From JAJYKC01 sp035545735 (GTDB taxonomy: Bacteria; Acidobacteriota; Terriglobia; Bryobacterales; Bryobacteraceae), in the NCBI GenBank assembly GCA_035545735.1, contig DASZXS010000027.1, positions 1-64,000 on the forward strand: a DNA stretch of 64,000 nucleotides, written 5' to 3'. Under the pieces are notes generated by a model. It searched no databases. It worked only from the letters and a program-made list of their open reading frames with translations, and was not told the DNA's origin. The translations under genes were made by a program, and so were the position numbers. Shown piece by piece: positions 1 to 9,368 of the stretch. Position 1 is the first letter of the stretch. Every line of letters begins with the position of its first letter.

Positions 1-1
1 G

Positions 2-1576
2 GCGGGCACGGCAAAGATCCCCTGGGAAGTGCTCCCGCCTCCCGCCCGCGCCGGGCGTTTCCAGGGCTTCTCTCCGGACGACCTGATCTATCTCGTGATG
101 CCGGACCGGTTCGCCGACGGCGATCCTTCGAACGACGATCCCGTCATCTCCAAGGGCCTTTTCGACCGGAAAAAGCCGCGCTACTATCACGGCGGCGATT
201 TTCAGGGCATCATCGATCATCTGCCTTACCTGAAGGACTTGGGCGTCACAGCGCTCTGGATCAATCCGATCTATGACAATGTGAATCACCTCAACTACAA
301 GGAAGATCCCGCTCACCCGCCGGTCGCGGACTATCACGGCTACGGCGCCATAGATTTCTATGGTGTGGAAGAACATTTCGGCGATCTAAAGAAGTTTCAG
401 CAGTTGTCCGCCGCGGCGCATGACTCCGGCATCAAGATCATTCTGGACATGGTTGCGAATCACACCAGCCCCTACCACCCCTGGGTTGCGGACCCGCCTC
501 TGCCGGACTGGTTTCACGGCAGCGCCACAAGGCATCTGACGGAATCCTGGCAGAAGTGGACGCTTCTCAGCCCCCGATTTTCCCCCGAGCTACAGCGATC
601 CACGTTGGAGGGATGGTTCAACGACGTTCTGCCGGACCTGAATCAGGACGAACCGGAAGTGGGACGGTACCTCATCCAAAACACGCTCTGGTGGATCGCC
701 GCCGGCGGAATCGACGGGATTCGCGAGGATACTCTTCCCTATGTTCCGCGAAAATTCTGGCGCGACTGGTCCGCGGCAATCAAGCGCGATTTCCCCCGCG
801 TCCGCGTCGCCGGCGAAGTCTTCGACGGGGATCCTGCGCTGGTGTCCTTTTTTCAGGGCGGGAAAGCGCGATTCGACGGCATCGACACCGGAATAGACGC
901 GCTGTTCGATTTCCCGCAATACTTCGCAATTCGCTCGGCTCTCGCGCAAGGCGGCTCCATGTTGGCGCTCGGGTCCGTGCTCGCTCACGATTCGCTTTAC
1001 CAGAATCCGTCCAACCTGGTGACCTTCCTGGGGCTTCACGATGTCAAGCGGTTCATGAGCGAAAAGGGCGCCACTTTTGCGCGTCTGAAGCTTGCATTCA
1101 GCTACCTGATGACCACACGCGGAATCCCGATGATTTACTATGGCGACGAAATCGGAATGCATGGGGGCGACGACCCGGACAATCGCCGCGACTTTCCAGG
1201 CGGCTGGCCGGGAGATGCCAAGAACAAGTTCGAGCCCGCGGCCCGCACCGGCGACGAACACACCTTGTTTTCTCACGTTCGCCGCTTGCAGGAGCTTCGC
1301 ATGCAGTTTCCCGCGCTGCGCCGCGGCGCGCTGACGCTGTTGGCGGCGACTCCCCAGGTGCTTTCCTTCGCGCGCGTTGACCCGTCGCAGAGCGTCGTCG
1401 TCACCATTAATAACAGCGCCGCAACCCAACCCATCGAGGTCGACGCTTCAGCGGCCCATTTTCGCGACGGCGATCAACTTCGCGATCTTTTTGGCGTGGC
1501 TCCCAATCTGACGGTTCAAGGCGGACGTATTCAAATCAGGCTGGAGCCGGAATCCGCTGCCTTGTACGCTCACTGA
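2..1576 (+). CDS. GH13 alpha-amylase family enzyme (cyclomaltodextrinase/neopullulanase-like), 5' end outside window
   Basis: Alpha-glucan hydrolase of glycoside hydrolase family 13. The reading frame is open to the left edge, so the true start and probably an N-terminal beta-sandwich domain lie outside the window; GTG at 29 is only the first in-frame start codon. Counting from that codon, the TIM-barrel motifs are all present: DMVANH at 140-145, nucleophile Asp234 in GIREDTLPYV, acid/base Glu263 in GEVFDGD, and the His337-Asp338 pair. A small C-terminal beta domain follows. The MPDRFADGD motif near the N-terminus is typical of the cyclomaltodextrinase/neopullulanase branch. Exact substrate (cyclodextrin, pullulan, maltodextrin) cannot be read from sequence. 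The 3' end overlaps the convergent oxidoreductase gene by 41 bp. Confidence 0.88.
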   Translation, partial: AGTAKIPWEVLPPPARAGRFQGFSPDDLIYLVMPDRFADGDPSNDDPVISKGLFDRKKPRYYHGGDFQGIIDHLPYLKDLGVTALWINPIYDNVNHLNYKEDPAHPPVADYHGYGAIDFYGVEEHFGDLKKFQQLSAAAHDSGIKIILDMVANHTSPYHPWVADPPLPDWFHGSATRHLTESWQKWTLLSPRFSPELQRSTLEGWFNDVLPDLNQDEPEVGRYLIQNTLWWIAAGGIDGIREDTLPYVPRKFWRDWSAAIKRDFPRVRVAGEVFDGDPALVSFFQGGKARFDGIDTGIDALFDFPQYFAIRSALAQGGSMLALGSVLAHDSLYQNPSNLVTFLGLHDVKRFMSEKGATFARLKLAFSYLMTTRGIPMIYYGDEIGMHGGDDPDNRRDFPGGWPGDAKNKFEPAARTGDEHTLFSHVRRLQELRMQFPALRRGALTLLAATPQVLSFARVDPSQSVVVTINNSAATQPIEVDASAAHFRDGDQLRDLFGVAPNLTVQGGRIQIRLEPESAALYAH

Positions 1577-4500
1577 GCGCCTTGAGCTTTTCGTCCGCCA
1601 GCGCCTTCACCTTGCGCACGCTCTCTTCCTTGATCTGTTCGTAGCCCCGAATCTGATCGGGCAGCGCGGCGATCTCCAGAACCAGCGGCAAATTTTCTTC
1701 CGTGGCGAAAGGCAGGGCCTGCATGAGCAGGCCGCGATACCAGCCCGCGAGCGAACGCTCCATCCGCCGGTGAGACGAATAGCCAAACAGATCGAATGGG
1801 GTTCCCCGGAGAAATTTCGCGCCCGCCAGAATTTTTAACGGAACCCGGAACCACGGCCCGGGAGTGATCTTTTTCTTCACGCCGAACCGCCGCAGGAACG
1901 GTGGATGCAGGTTGTAAGAGAGCGACTCGACTGCTTCCCATTCCGCGCGAACGCGCGCTTCGAAATCAGGCTTGGTAAGGAGACGGGCGACCTCGTACTC
2001 GTCTTTGTAAGCCATCAGCTTGTAGAGGTAACGGGCCGCGGATTCGCGCAGTGCCGGTATCGGAAGGCCGCTCAGGAAATCGCTATATTGCTTCGAATAC
2101 GCGCTGTTTTGGAAGGCTTTCAGTTCCGCCGCGCGATCGAGCGTTCGCGGCGCTTCCTCCCTTTCCGGCGCCCACTGCGCTTCGACCCATGCCGCGTCGT
2201 GATAGTACTTGCGTCCCCACTCGAACACCAGACGGTTCTTTTCCGCTTCGACGCCATTCCATTCAATCGCCTTTTCAATGGATTCGAACCGGATCGGAAT
2301 TAAGCCGGCTTGCCAGGCGACGCCGGTAAGAAAAAGGTTGGCGGCCAGATGGCTCCCAAACAATCCTTCTGCGAGCCGGTTCGCATCCACGAACAGATTC
2401 CGCCCGCGAATGGTCGCCGAGTTCACCATATCCACGAACCGCTGCGATCCCATATCCGGCTGGCGGTTTCGGATGCTATCGATGGTCGGAGAAATGCCGC
2501 TATTGAGGACGGCAATTGTCTTTTCGGGGTTTGCGGCCTTGAGGTTCTCGATGTACGCCGCGCCGAGCAGATCAAAGCCCAGAATCAAGTCCGCGTTTCC
2601 CGCATTCACTTTCGCCGGAGCTTCCAGCGGTCTCTCGCTCAGGAGAAGATGAGAAACCACCGCGCCGCCCTTCTGGGCGGTTCCCGTCTGGTCCAACGTT
2701 GCCACCGAAAGCCCGTCAATCCAGGCCGCGGTTGCAAGCAGGGCGTTAACCGTCACTACGCCGGTGCCTCCGATTCCCGGCGCGAGGATGCGGTAGCCGT
2801 CTTTGGCGGAGACGATTTGCGCGGGTGGAGGAACGTCGGTTCGCAGCAGCCGCGGAATCTCACGTTTTTTTCTACCTGTGCCTGGCTTCAGGTGGACGGT
2901 GAGAAACGACGGACAGTCGCCGAGCGCGCAGGAATAGTCCTTGTTGCAGGACGATTGATGGATGCGGATCTTTTGCCCGAGATCGGTGGCGACGGGTGTA
3001 AGGCTCATGCAGTTCGATTGCTTCACGCAGTCGCCGCAGCCTTCGCAGACCTCTTCGTGAATGGCGAGGCGCTTGACCGGCTCGGGCGCTTTCCCGCGAG
3101 ACCGGGCGCGCCGTTTTTCCGCGGCACATTCCTGGTCGTAGACGATCGCCGTGACGCCTGGGATTTTCTCCAGTTCCTGGAGAGTGTCCAGCAACTTACT
3201 CCGGTCGCGCAGCGAGGCATTCGCGGCGAGCGGGCCTAAAGCTTCGTAGCGCGCGACATCGTCGGAAAGCACCACGATGCGCTTCACTCCCTCGGCTTCG
3301 AGTTTGCGCGTGAGTTCAGGCACGGGCAAGGCGCCGGTGGCGTGCTGCCCGCCGGTCATGGCGACGTGTCCGTTGTACAGGATCTTATAGGTAATATTGA
3401 CGCCGGCCGCGACGCACGCCTCGATTGCCAGATAGCCGGAGTGAAAGAGCGTTCCGTCGCCGATGTTCTGGAAGATGTGGCCCTGGTTTACAAATGGCGC
3501 CATGCCGATCCAGGGAGCGCCTTCACCTCCCATGTGCGTGAGGAACGAAAACGAGCGCGTGGGATCCATCAGGCGCATCGCCATCGTGTGACAGCCGATG
3601 CCTCCGCCCGCGATCTGCCCTTCTCCCAGCAGCGTGGAGCGGTTATGCGGGCAGCCGGAGCAGAATGCCGCCGGCCGCGGCGGGGCGCTTGCCTCCAAGG
3701 GCCGGGACTCGATCACGCCCAGGGTTGCCCGCCTGCGCCCCGGTGCCGGAATCTGTAGCACCGCGGCCACCGCCTTCGCGATTTGATCCGGGCCCAATTC
3801 GCCGAGCGGCGGAAGAAGCGACTTCCCGAGGACCGCCGGATGCCGCGCTTCATCGAATAGAATCTCCCGGACCTGCAATTCAAGGAAGCTCCGCTTCTCT
3901 TCCACCACGAGGAGCTTCTCCAGGCCCGAGGAAAAATCCCGGAGAAAGCGAGGCTCCAACGGAAAGGGCATGGCGACTTTCCCGATGCGGATGCCAAGCT
4001 GGTCCAGATCCTCCTCGCGAATTTCCAGGTCGCGGAGCGCCTGCATCAGATCGTAGTAGGATTTCCCCGCGCTCAGGAGTCCCACGCGCGCCTGCCTGGC
4101 TCCGCGCCAGTGATTCAATCGATTGAGAGAGGCGAAGCTGCGAGCCGCTTCGAGCCTCCGTATATTGACTTCATTCTCGAGCGCCAGGCTGAACGGTGGA
4201 ATCAGCCGTACGTCGGTAAACCTTTGGTATCCGTCCGGGACTTGGATGTGGGGCGCATCGGGATCGACGGCCGCGGTCCCTCCGCCGTCGCAGACATCGG
4301 TCACCATCTTCATGCCCACCCAGGCGCCGGAAAATCGCGAGAGGGCCGCGGCGAAAAGACCGTAGTCCAGCACTTCCTGCACATTTCCGGGATATAGGAA
4401 CGGAATGCCGAAATTGTAGAGACTGAAATCGCTCTGGTGCGGAATCGTGGAGCTTTTCGAGACATGGTCGTCGCCCGCGAGAACGAGCGCGGCACAGTTT

Positions 4501-4892
4501 TTTCCGGTACCGGCGAGATTGGCATGGCGGAAGATATCGCCGGAGCGGTCCACGCCGGGTCCTTTGCCATACCAGATGCCGAGCACGCCATCGACCTTGC
4601 TCTTGCCGAGGACCTCGGCGATCTGGCTGCCCATGACCGACGTCGCGGCCAGATCTTCATTCACCCCCGGCTGAAAATGGATGTTGAATTCGTCCAGCAG
4701 TTTACGCGAGCCGGACAGCGCGAGATCGTATCCGCCCAACGGCGATCCTTCGTAGCCGGAAATGAACGCGCCCGTGTTTAGTCCGGCGCGCCGGTCCCGC
4801 CTCATCTGATCCAGCGGAAGCCGTACCAAGGCCTGGATTCCGGTGAGGTAAACCACTCCTTTTTCCGCCAGATATTTGTCGGAAAGCTTCAT
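1536..4892 (-). CDS. indolepyruvate:ferredoxin oxidoreductase, fused alpha-beta form
   Basis: Oxidatively decarboxylates aryl-2-oxo acids from aromatic amino acid breakdown, using thiamine diphosphate and ferredoxin (family knowledge). The 1118-residue product has the fused order: pyrimidine-binding domain at the N-terminus, TPP-binding domain containing FCSGCPHN and GIGCHTMAM with the IGDGTLFHSG motif, cysteine clusters CEGCGDCVKQSNC and CNKDYSCALGDC for iron-sulfur binding, then a gamma-type domain starting near GIGGTGVVTVNALLA. The open frame extends upstream to 5093, but that extension overlaps the divergent kinase gene. I place the start at the ATG at 4892 because the family-type sequence (KYLAEKGVVYLTGIQALVRL) begins a few residues later. 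Only 31 bp separate it from the divergent kinase start. Confidence 0.9.
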   Translation of the reverse strand: MKLSDKYLAEKGVVYLTGIQALVRLPLDQMRRDRRAGLNTGAFISGYEGSPLGGYDLALSGSRKLLDEFNIHFQPGVNEDLAATSVMGSQIAEVLGKSKVDGVLGIWYGKGPGVDRSGDIFRHANLAGTGKNCAALVLAGDDHVSKSSTIPHQSDFSLYNFGIPFLYPGNVQEVLDYGLFAAALSRFSGAWVGMKMVTDVCDGGGTAAVDPDAPHIQVPDGYQRFTDVRLIPPFSLALENEVNIRRLEAARSFASLNRLNHWRGARQARVGLLSAGKSYYDLMQALRDLEIREEDLDQLGIRIGKVAMPFPLEPRFLRDFSSGLEKLLVVEEKRSFLELQVREILFDEARHPAVLGKSLLPPLGELGPDQIAKAVAAVLQIPAPGRRRATLGVIESRPLEASAPPRPAAFCSGCPHNRSTLLGEGQIAGGGIGCHTMAMRLMDPTRSFSFLTHMGGEGAPWIGMAPFVNQGHIFQNIGDGTLFHSGYLAIEACVAAGVNITYKILYNGHVAMTGGQHATGALPVPELTRKLEAEGVKRIVVLSDDVARYEALGPLAANASLRDRSKLLDTLQELEKIPGVTAIVYDQECAAEKRRARSRGKAPEPVKRLAIHEEVCEGCGDCVKQSNCMSLTPVATDLGQKIRIHQSSCNKDYSCALGDCPSFLTVHLKPGTGRKKREIPRLLRTDVPPPAQIVSAKDGYRILAPGIGGTGVVTVNALLATAAWIDGLSVATLDQTGTAQKGGAVVSHLLLSERPLEAPAKVNAGNADLILGFDLLGAAYIENLKAANPEKTIAVLNSGISPTIDSIRNRQPDMGSQRFVDMVNSATIRGRNLFVDANRLAEGLFGSHLAANLFLTGVAWQAGLIPIRFESIEKAIEWNGVEAEKNRLVFEWGRKYYHDAAWVEAQWAPEREEAPRTLDRAAELKAFQNSAYSKQYSDFLSGLPIPALRESAARYLYKLMAYKDEYEVARLLTKPDFEARVRAEWEAVESLSYNLHPPFLRRFGVKKKITPGPWFRVPLKILAGAKFLRGTPFDLFGYSSHRRMERSLAGWYRGLLMQALPFATEENLPLVLEIAALPDQIRGYEQIKEESVRKVKALADEKLKALSERTRQRIPAPA

Positions 4893-4923
4893 GCTGGTGC
4901 TTGCGTTGTATGCTATCACGTGA

Positions 4924-7614
4924 GTGCCAAAGTGCGCGTCATGCGGTGCGGAAGCAGCGGAGACACATCGCTTTTGTCCCGCTTGCGGCCGTGCGATATT
5001 CCGCGGCGAAGTGTACGCCACGCGTACCGTATTCAATCCAGTTTCGTCTCCGCCGCCCTGGTCCCCCGGTGGGCATTTGGCCCCTGGAACCATTCTCGGT
5101 AACCGTTACCGCATTATCGCCTTGCTGGGGAAGGGCGGGATGGGCGAAGTGTATCGCGCCGACGATCTCTCGCTTGGCCAGCAAGTCGCGCTGAAATTTC
5201 TTCCTGCCGACGTCGCCTCCGATCCGGCGGCCATCGAACGCTTCCGCAACGAAGTGCGCATTGCCCGGCAGGTGTCGCATCCGAATGTCTGCCGCGTATA
5301 CGATCTTGGAGAAGCGGACGGGCGTTACTTCCTTTCGATGGAGTATGTCGATGGCGAAGACCTGGGCTCCCTGCTGCGGCGCATCGGCAGGCTCCCTTAC
5401 GATAAAGCCCTGGAAATCTCCCGTAAACTCTGCGCCGGTCTGGCGGCGGCGCACGAAAAGGGAGTGTTGCACCGCGATCTCAAGCCGGCGAATGTCATGC
5501 TCGATTTGCGCGGCCAGGTCTTACTCACTGACTTCGGACTTGCCGGTCTCGCCGATCATCTCCAGGGAGGCGAGGTGCGCAATGGGACACCCGCCTACAT
5601 GGCGCCGGAGCAGCTATCCGGCAAAGAGGTATCCGCGCGCAGTGACGTTTATTCGCTGGGCCTGTTGCTCTACGAAATCTTCACCGGGAAGCGGCCGTTT
5701 CAGGCAGACACTCTCGCCGCAATGGCGCGCGCGCAGCAGGAAAATAATCCTCCCAGCCTGACGACGCTGGTAAAGGACCTGGACCCGGATGTCGAGCGCG
5801 TGATTCTCCGGTGCCTGGACCCCGACCCAACCCGGCGCCCGGCCACGCCCCTTTCGGTGGCGGCCGGGTTACCCGGTGGTGACGCTCTTGCCGCCGCGCT
5901 CGCCGCCGGTGAAACGCCATCGCCTCAAATGGTGATTGCCGCTGGCGAGGGGAATGGGCTGCCGCCGCGAGTCGCGATTCCGGTGCTTGTGGCCATACTC
6001 GCCGCGCTGGCTTTTATTTATGTGCGAACGGCGCAGAACTCCCTGCTCGACCGTTTGGATACGCGCGGCTCCATAGATGTGTTGAACGAGCACTCACGGG
6101 AGATTCTTCGTTCGCTTGGCTACGACGGGAGACCGGCCGACCAGATTAGCGAGTTTGCCTGGAATCACGCCTTTCTCCGGTATGTGTCCGACCACGATAA
6201 GCCGGCGCCGGACTGGCCCGCGGTTTTTTCCGGGCGCCCGTCCGTTCTAACGTTCTGGTACCGGCAAAGCGTCCGTCCCATCGACAGCGCCGGCTTTCAC
6301 AACGATCTGTTGACGCCGGGCCTCGTCGATTCCGGCGACCCTCCACCGATCTATTCCGGCATGATTGATCTGCGTCTCGACGCGCGCGGGCGACTGCTGC
6401 GTTTCGAAGCGATCCCGCCGCAGCACGAGACCGGGAGCGTTCTGTCCTCGCAGGCGGATTGGAGCGCTTTGTTTCGCGCGGCGGAACTCGATCCGGCTAA
6501 ATTCCAAACAGTCGAGCCGCGCTGGAATTTCCTTGCCTCCTCCGATGCTCGCATTGCATGGAACGGCGTTTGGCCGGGAACATCGCGCCCCCTTCACGTC
6601 GAGGGGGCGGCGCTGCATGGCAAGCCCGTGGCCTTTGAACTCACCGGGCCGTGGAGCGAAGCCTGGCGCATGGGAGGGCACGAGCCCTCCCCAAGGCAGC
6701 AGTTGACCGTGCTGCTACTGGTGGTTCTCTTGCTCGGAACCTGCGTGACAGCGGCGTTACTCGCGCGGACTAACTTGAAACAAAACCGCGGCGACCGCAA
6801 AGGCGCTTTCCGGCTCTCCCTCTGGATGTTCGGCCTGCTCCTTTTGATCTGGCTCTGCCGGTCGCACATGACCGCGTCGATCGCTCTCCTCGGAAATTTT
6901 CTGCTTGTCAATTGCACGGCCATTTTCAGCGCCGTGGTCGTCTGGACCGTCTATCTGGCCGTCGAGCCTTACGTCCGGCGGCGTTGGCCCCGCACCATCA
7001 TCTCCTGGACCAGCGTCCTTTCCGGACGCGCCCGCGATCCGGTGGTGGGCCGCGACGTTTTGCTTGGCGTAGTTTTGGGGGTTGTCTGGAGATTGACGGA
7101 TCACGGCCTCTACGGCCCTTGGGGAATGCGCGACGCTCCCGGCCTTCCGGCTCCGGAGATGTTGGGGGGCGCGCGCGTGGCTCTCGGACAGTGCCTGATG
7201 CATGTGCCTTACGGCATTCGTAACGCACTGCTGTTTTTCTTTCTTTTGTTCCTGGGTTGGGTGCTGATCCGCAACCGGTGGGCTGCCTGCGCGGTCTGGA
7301 TCGCGATTTTTGCGCTTCTGAGCGCGCTCGGCAGTAGGGAGCCCCTTCTGGACGCCTTTGAAACGATCATTAACTTTGCTGTTGCATCTGTGATTATTTT
7401 GCGTTTTGGCCTACTCTCCCTGGCGGTCGGGCTTTATGTCGTGTCGACTCTGGCCGTTCTTCCCTGCACACTGGATTTTTCGGCGTGGTATGTTCCCAAC
7501 TGCGCTCTCGGGCTGGCCACGATTCTCGCACTGGCGGCCTGGTCCTGCTATATCTCGATGGGCGGACAAAAGCTGGGCGGGAAAAGTTTGTCAAGGCATG
7601 ACCTGTTCGATTAA
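4924..7614 (+). CDS. Ser/Thr protein kinase with N-terminal zinc ribbon and multi-spanning membrane C-terminus
   Basis: Hanks-type kinase, 896 residues, GTG start at 4924. Domains in order: a zinc ribbon (Cys4, Cys7, Cys18, Cys21), then a kinase domain with glycine loop GKGGMGEVY, the ALKF lysine, catalytic HRDLKPANV, DFGLAG and the APEQL activation segment, so it looks catalytically competent. One hydrophobic helix follows (near IPVLVAILAALAFIYV), then a soluble, probably extracytoplasmic region of about 300 residues, then several strongly hydrophobic segments to the C-terminus. Large membrane-tailed kinases of this kind are common in acidobacteria and planctomycetes. The signal it senses is unknown. 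It starts 31 bp from the divergent oxidoreductase gene, so the two promoters must overlap or sit inside the genes. Confidence 0.9.
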   Translation: MPKCASCGAEAAETHRFCPACGRAIFRGEVYATRTVFNPVSSPPPWSPGGHLAPGTILGNRYRIIALLGKGGMGEVYRADDLSLGQQVALKFLPADVASDPAAIERFRNEVRIARQVSHPNVCRVYDLGEADGRYFLSMEYVDGEDLGSLLRRIGRLPYDKALEISRKLCAGLAAAHEKGVLHRDLKPANVMLDLRGQVLLTDFGLAGLADHLQGGEVRNGTPAYMAPEQLSGKEVSARSDVYSLGLLLYEIFTGKRPFQADTLAAMARAQQENNPPSLTTLVKDLDPDVERVILRCLDPDPTRRPATPLSVAAGLPGGDALAAALAAGETPSPQMVIAAGEGNGLPPRVAIPVLVAILAALAFIYVRTAQNSLLDRLDTRGSIDVLNEHSREILRSLGYDGRPADQISEFAWNHAFLRYVSDHDKPAPDWPAVFSGRPSVLTFWYRQSVRPIDSAGFHNDLLTPGLVDSGDPPPIYSGMIDLRLDARGRLLRFEAIPPQHETGSVLSSQADWSALFRAAELDPAKFQTVEPRWNFLASSDARIAWNGVWPGTSRPLHVEGAALHGKPVAFELTGPWSEAWRMGGHEPSPRQQLTVLLLVVLLLGTCVTAALLARTNLKQNRGDRKGAFRLSLWMFGLLLLIWLCRSHMTASIALLGNFLLVNCTAIFSAVVVWTVYLAVEPYVRRRWPRTIISWTSVLSGRARDPVVGRDVLLGVVLGVVWRLTDHGLYGPWGMRDAPGLPAPEMLGGARVALGQCLMHVPYGIRNALLFFFLLFLGWVLIRNRWAACAVWIAIFALLSALGSREPLLDAFETIINFAVASVIILRFGLLSLAVGLYVVSTLAVLPCTLDFSAWYVPNCALGLATILALAAWSCYISMGGQKLGGKSLSRHDLFD

Positions 7615-7649
7615 CTCCTGGGAAAACGCCGGGTTGTTAAGATGGAAAC

Positions 7650-8090
7650 GTGCCTTACCCAGAACAACTAATCGCTCTCATGCGGACCGATCTTACTCAA
7701 TACGGCCTTGAGGAAGCGAGGACTCCCGAAGACGTGGATCGTCTTCTCTCTCCCGATAACGGCACGGTCTTGATGGTCATCAATTCCGTGTGCGGATGCG
7801 CGGCCGGACGTGCCCGGCCCGGGGTTGGGATGGCGCTCGGACATCGAGTGCGCCCGTCCAAGGCCGGTACGGTATTTGCGGGCGCCGACGAGGCCGCCGT
7901 CCGCCATCTTCGCGCCATCCTGTCCGACTACCCTCCGTCGTCGCCTTCGATCGCTCTCTTTAAGAACGGCAAACCCGTCTACATGATGCACCGTTCCGAC
8001 ATCGAGCAGCGCGAGGCTCCGGAAATCGCTCAAATGCTTACCAAAGCCTTCGACCAATTCTGCCAGGAAGAGACCGCCGCGAAAGCCTGA
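7650..8090 (+). CDS. bacilliredoxin, BrxA/BrxB (YphP/YqiW) family
   Basis: Thioredoxin-fold protein of 146 residues that removes bacillithiol from S-bacillithiolated proteins (family function). The diagnostic CGC active site is in NSVCGCAAGRARPG, and length and overall pattern match the BrxA/BrxB family. GTG start at 7650 with a weak purine-rich stretch (GATGGAAA) just upstream. A bacillithiol synthesis gene, bshA, lies about 7 kb away at 15097-16209, which supports bacillithiol as the cell's thiol. I cannot decide between the BrxA and BrxB names. Confidence 0.88.
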   Translation: MPYPEQLIALMRTDLTQYGLEEARTPEDVDRLLSPDNGTVLMVINSVCGCAAGRARPGVGMALGHRVRPSKAGTVFAGADEAAVRHLRAILSDYPPSSPSIALFKNGKPVYMMHRSDIEQREAPEIAQMLTKAFDQFCQEETAAKA

Positions 8091-8127
8091 CTCCCGCAAC
8101 AAAACGGTATCCTGGAGTTTAACCGGA

Positions 8128-9363
8128 ATGCGCCGCAAAATACTCTGGACTGCCGGTATTATCGTTCTCGCCGGAGGCGCCGGCTATCTGATCGCCGCCA
8201 AGCAACAGCGGCCGCGCGCCACTCCGGATCGTCGCGCTCCCGGAACCGCCATCGCCGCGACGGGTGTGGTGGATCGAACTCTGCGCCTTGCCGGACAGAC
8301 CTCGGCGCGAATGTTCACCAACGTGGTGGCGCCGAAGCAGACCGGACCGGACAGCGGCAACGAATTGATTCTCGTGAAGCTGGTGGACCCGGGGACCATG
8401 GTGCATAAAGGGCAGTTGATCGCCGAGATCGACGCCCAGTCCCTCAAGGACCACCTCGACGACATCAGCGACACGATTCGCCAGGCGAAGGCGGATGTTG
8501 TGAAACGGAAAGCGGAGCAAGAGGCGGAATGGGCCACGTTCGAGCAGACGCTGCTTGTCGCGAAGGCCGATCTTGACAAGGCCAAGCTCGACGCGCGGAC
8601 AACGCCCTTGCTGACCGAAATCGAACGGGAATTGTTGCAGCTCTCCGTCGAAGAGGCCGCGGCCCGTTACAAGGAACTTCAGAAGGAGGCCGCGCTGCGG
8701 CGGCAGTCCAATGAAGCGGAGATCCGTATCCTGGAAATCACCGCGACCCGCCATGAGCGTCATCATGAACGCCACAGCGTCGACCTTTCCCGCTTCACCA
8801 TCTACAGCCCCATGAACGGCCTCGCCGTGATGCAGCCGATCTGGCGCGATGGAGAAATGGGTCAGGTCCGGCGGGGCGACCGCGTGCGGCCCGGTCAGCT
8901 CTTCATGAAGATTGCGGACACGAGCACCATGCAGGTGGAAGCCTATGCAAACCAGGCGGAAAGCGGAGAGGTCCGCGTCGGGCAGAAAGCGGAAGTCCGC
9001 TTGGATGCATTCCCCGGGCTGGAGTTCACCGGCCACGTCGAGAGCATCGGAGCCCTCGCCACGACATCCGGCTGGCGGCAGAATTACTACATCCGGCGTG
9101 TTCCGGTGCGCGTCACGATCGACGGGCATGACCCGCGGCTGATTCCGGATCTCTCCGCATCCGCCGATATTCTACTCGGCCAGAGCGAGCCATCCGTCGT
9201 GGTTCCGCTTGGGGCGGTACACAAGGACGGAAACGGCAACACTCTCTATGTGAAGGATGGCGAGCGGTTCGTGCAGCGCGCGGTTACGCTAGGGCTGGCG
9301 GATAATACGAGCGTGGCGGTAACTTCCGGTTTACGCAGCGGCGAGCAGGTTCGCGTAAACTAA
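8128..9363 (+). CDS. HlyD/RND-type efflux periplasmic adaptor subunit
   Basis: Membrane fusion protein of 411 residues that links an inner-membrane exporter to an outer-membrane channel. An N-terminal membrane anchor (about residues 5-22) is followed by the first lipoyl half-motif, a helical hairpin (about 90-215, coiled-coil-like and Lys/Glu/Ala rich), the second lipoyl half (SPMNGLAVMQPIWRDGEMG) and beta-barrel and membrane-proximal domains. It is clearly similar to the adaptor at 24043-25770, but lacks that protein's Ser-rich insertion. No transporter or TolC gene adjoins it, so its partner must be elsewhere. ATG start has a GGAG upstream at 8114-8117. The next gene begins 5 bp after its stop. 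Confidence 0.87.
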   Translation: MRRKILWTAGIIVLAGGAGYLIAAKQQRPRATPDRRAPGTAIAATGVVDRTLRLAGQTSARMFTNVVAPKQTGPDSGNELILVKLVDPGTMVHKGQLIAEIDAQSLKDHLDDISDTIRQAKADVVKRKAEQEAEWATFEQTLLVAKADLDKAKLDARTTPLLTEIERELLQLSVEEAAARYKELQKEAALRRQSNEAEIRILEITATRHERHHERHSVDLSRFTIYSPMNGLAVMQPIWRDGEMGQVRRGDRVRPGQLFMKIADTSTMQVEAYANQAESGEVRVGQKAEVRLDAFPGLEFTGHVESIGALATTSGWRQNYYIRRVPVRVTIDGHDPRLIPDLSASADILLGQSEPSVVVPLGAVHKDGNGNTLYVKDGERFVQRAVTLGLADNTSVAVTSGLRSGEQVRVN

Positions 9364-9368
9364 CCGGT

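Noticed and set aside
590..1429. Long antisense frames opposite GC-rich genes (for example opposite the amylase, mutL, nuoD and nuoG)
   Set aside because: Shadows of high GC at third codon positions; their products are Arg/Gly/His-rich with no recognisable motif.
4893..5093. N-terminal extension of the indolepyruvate oxidoreductase frame
   Set aside because: It overlaps the zinc ribbon and start of the divergent kinase, and family-type sequence begins only after 4892.
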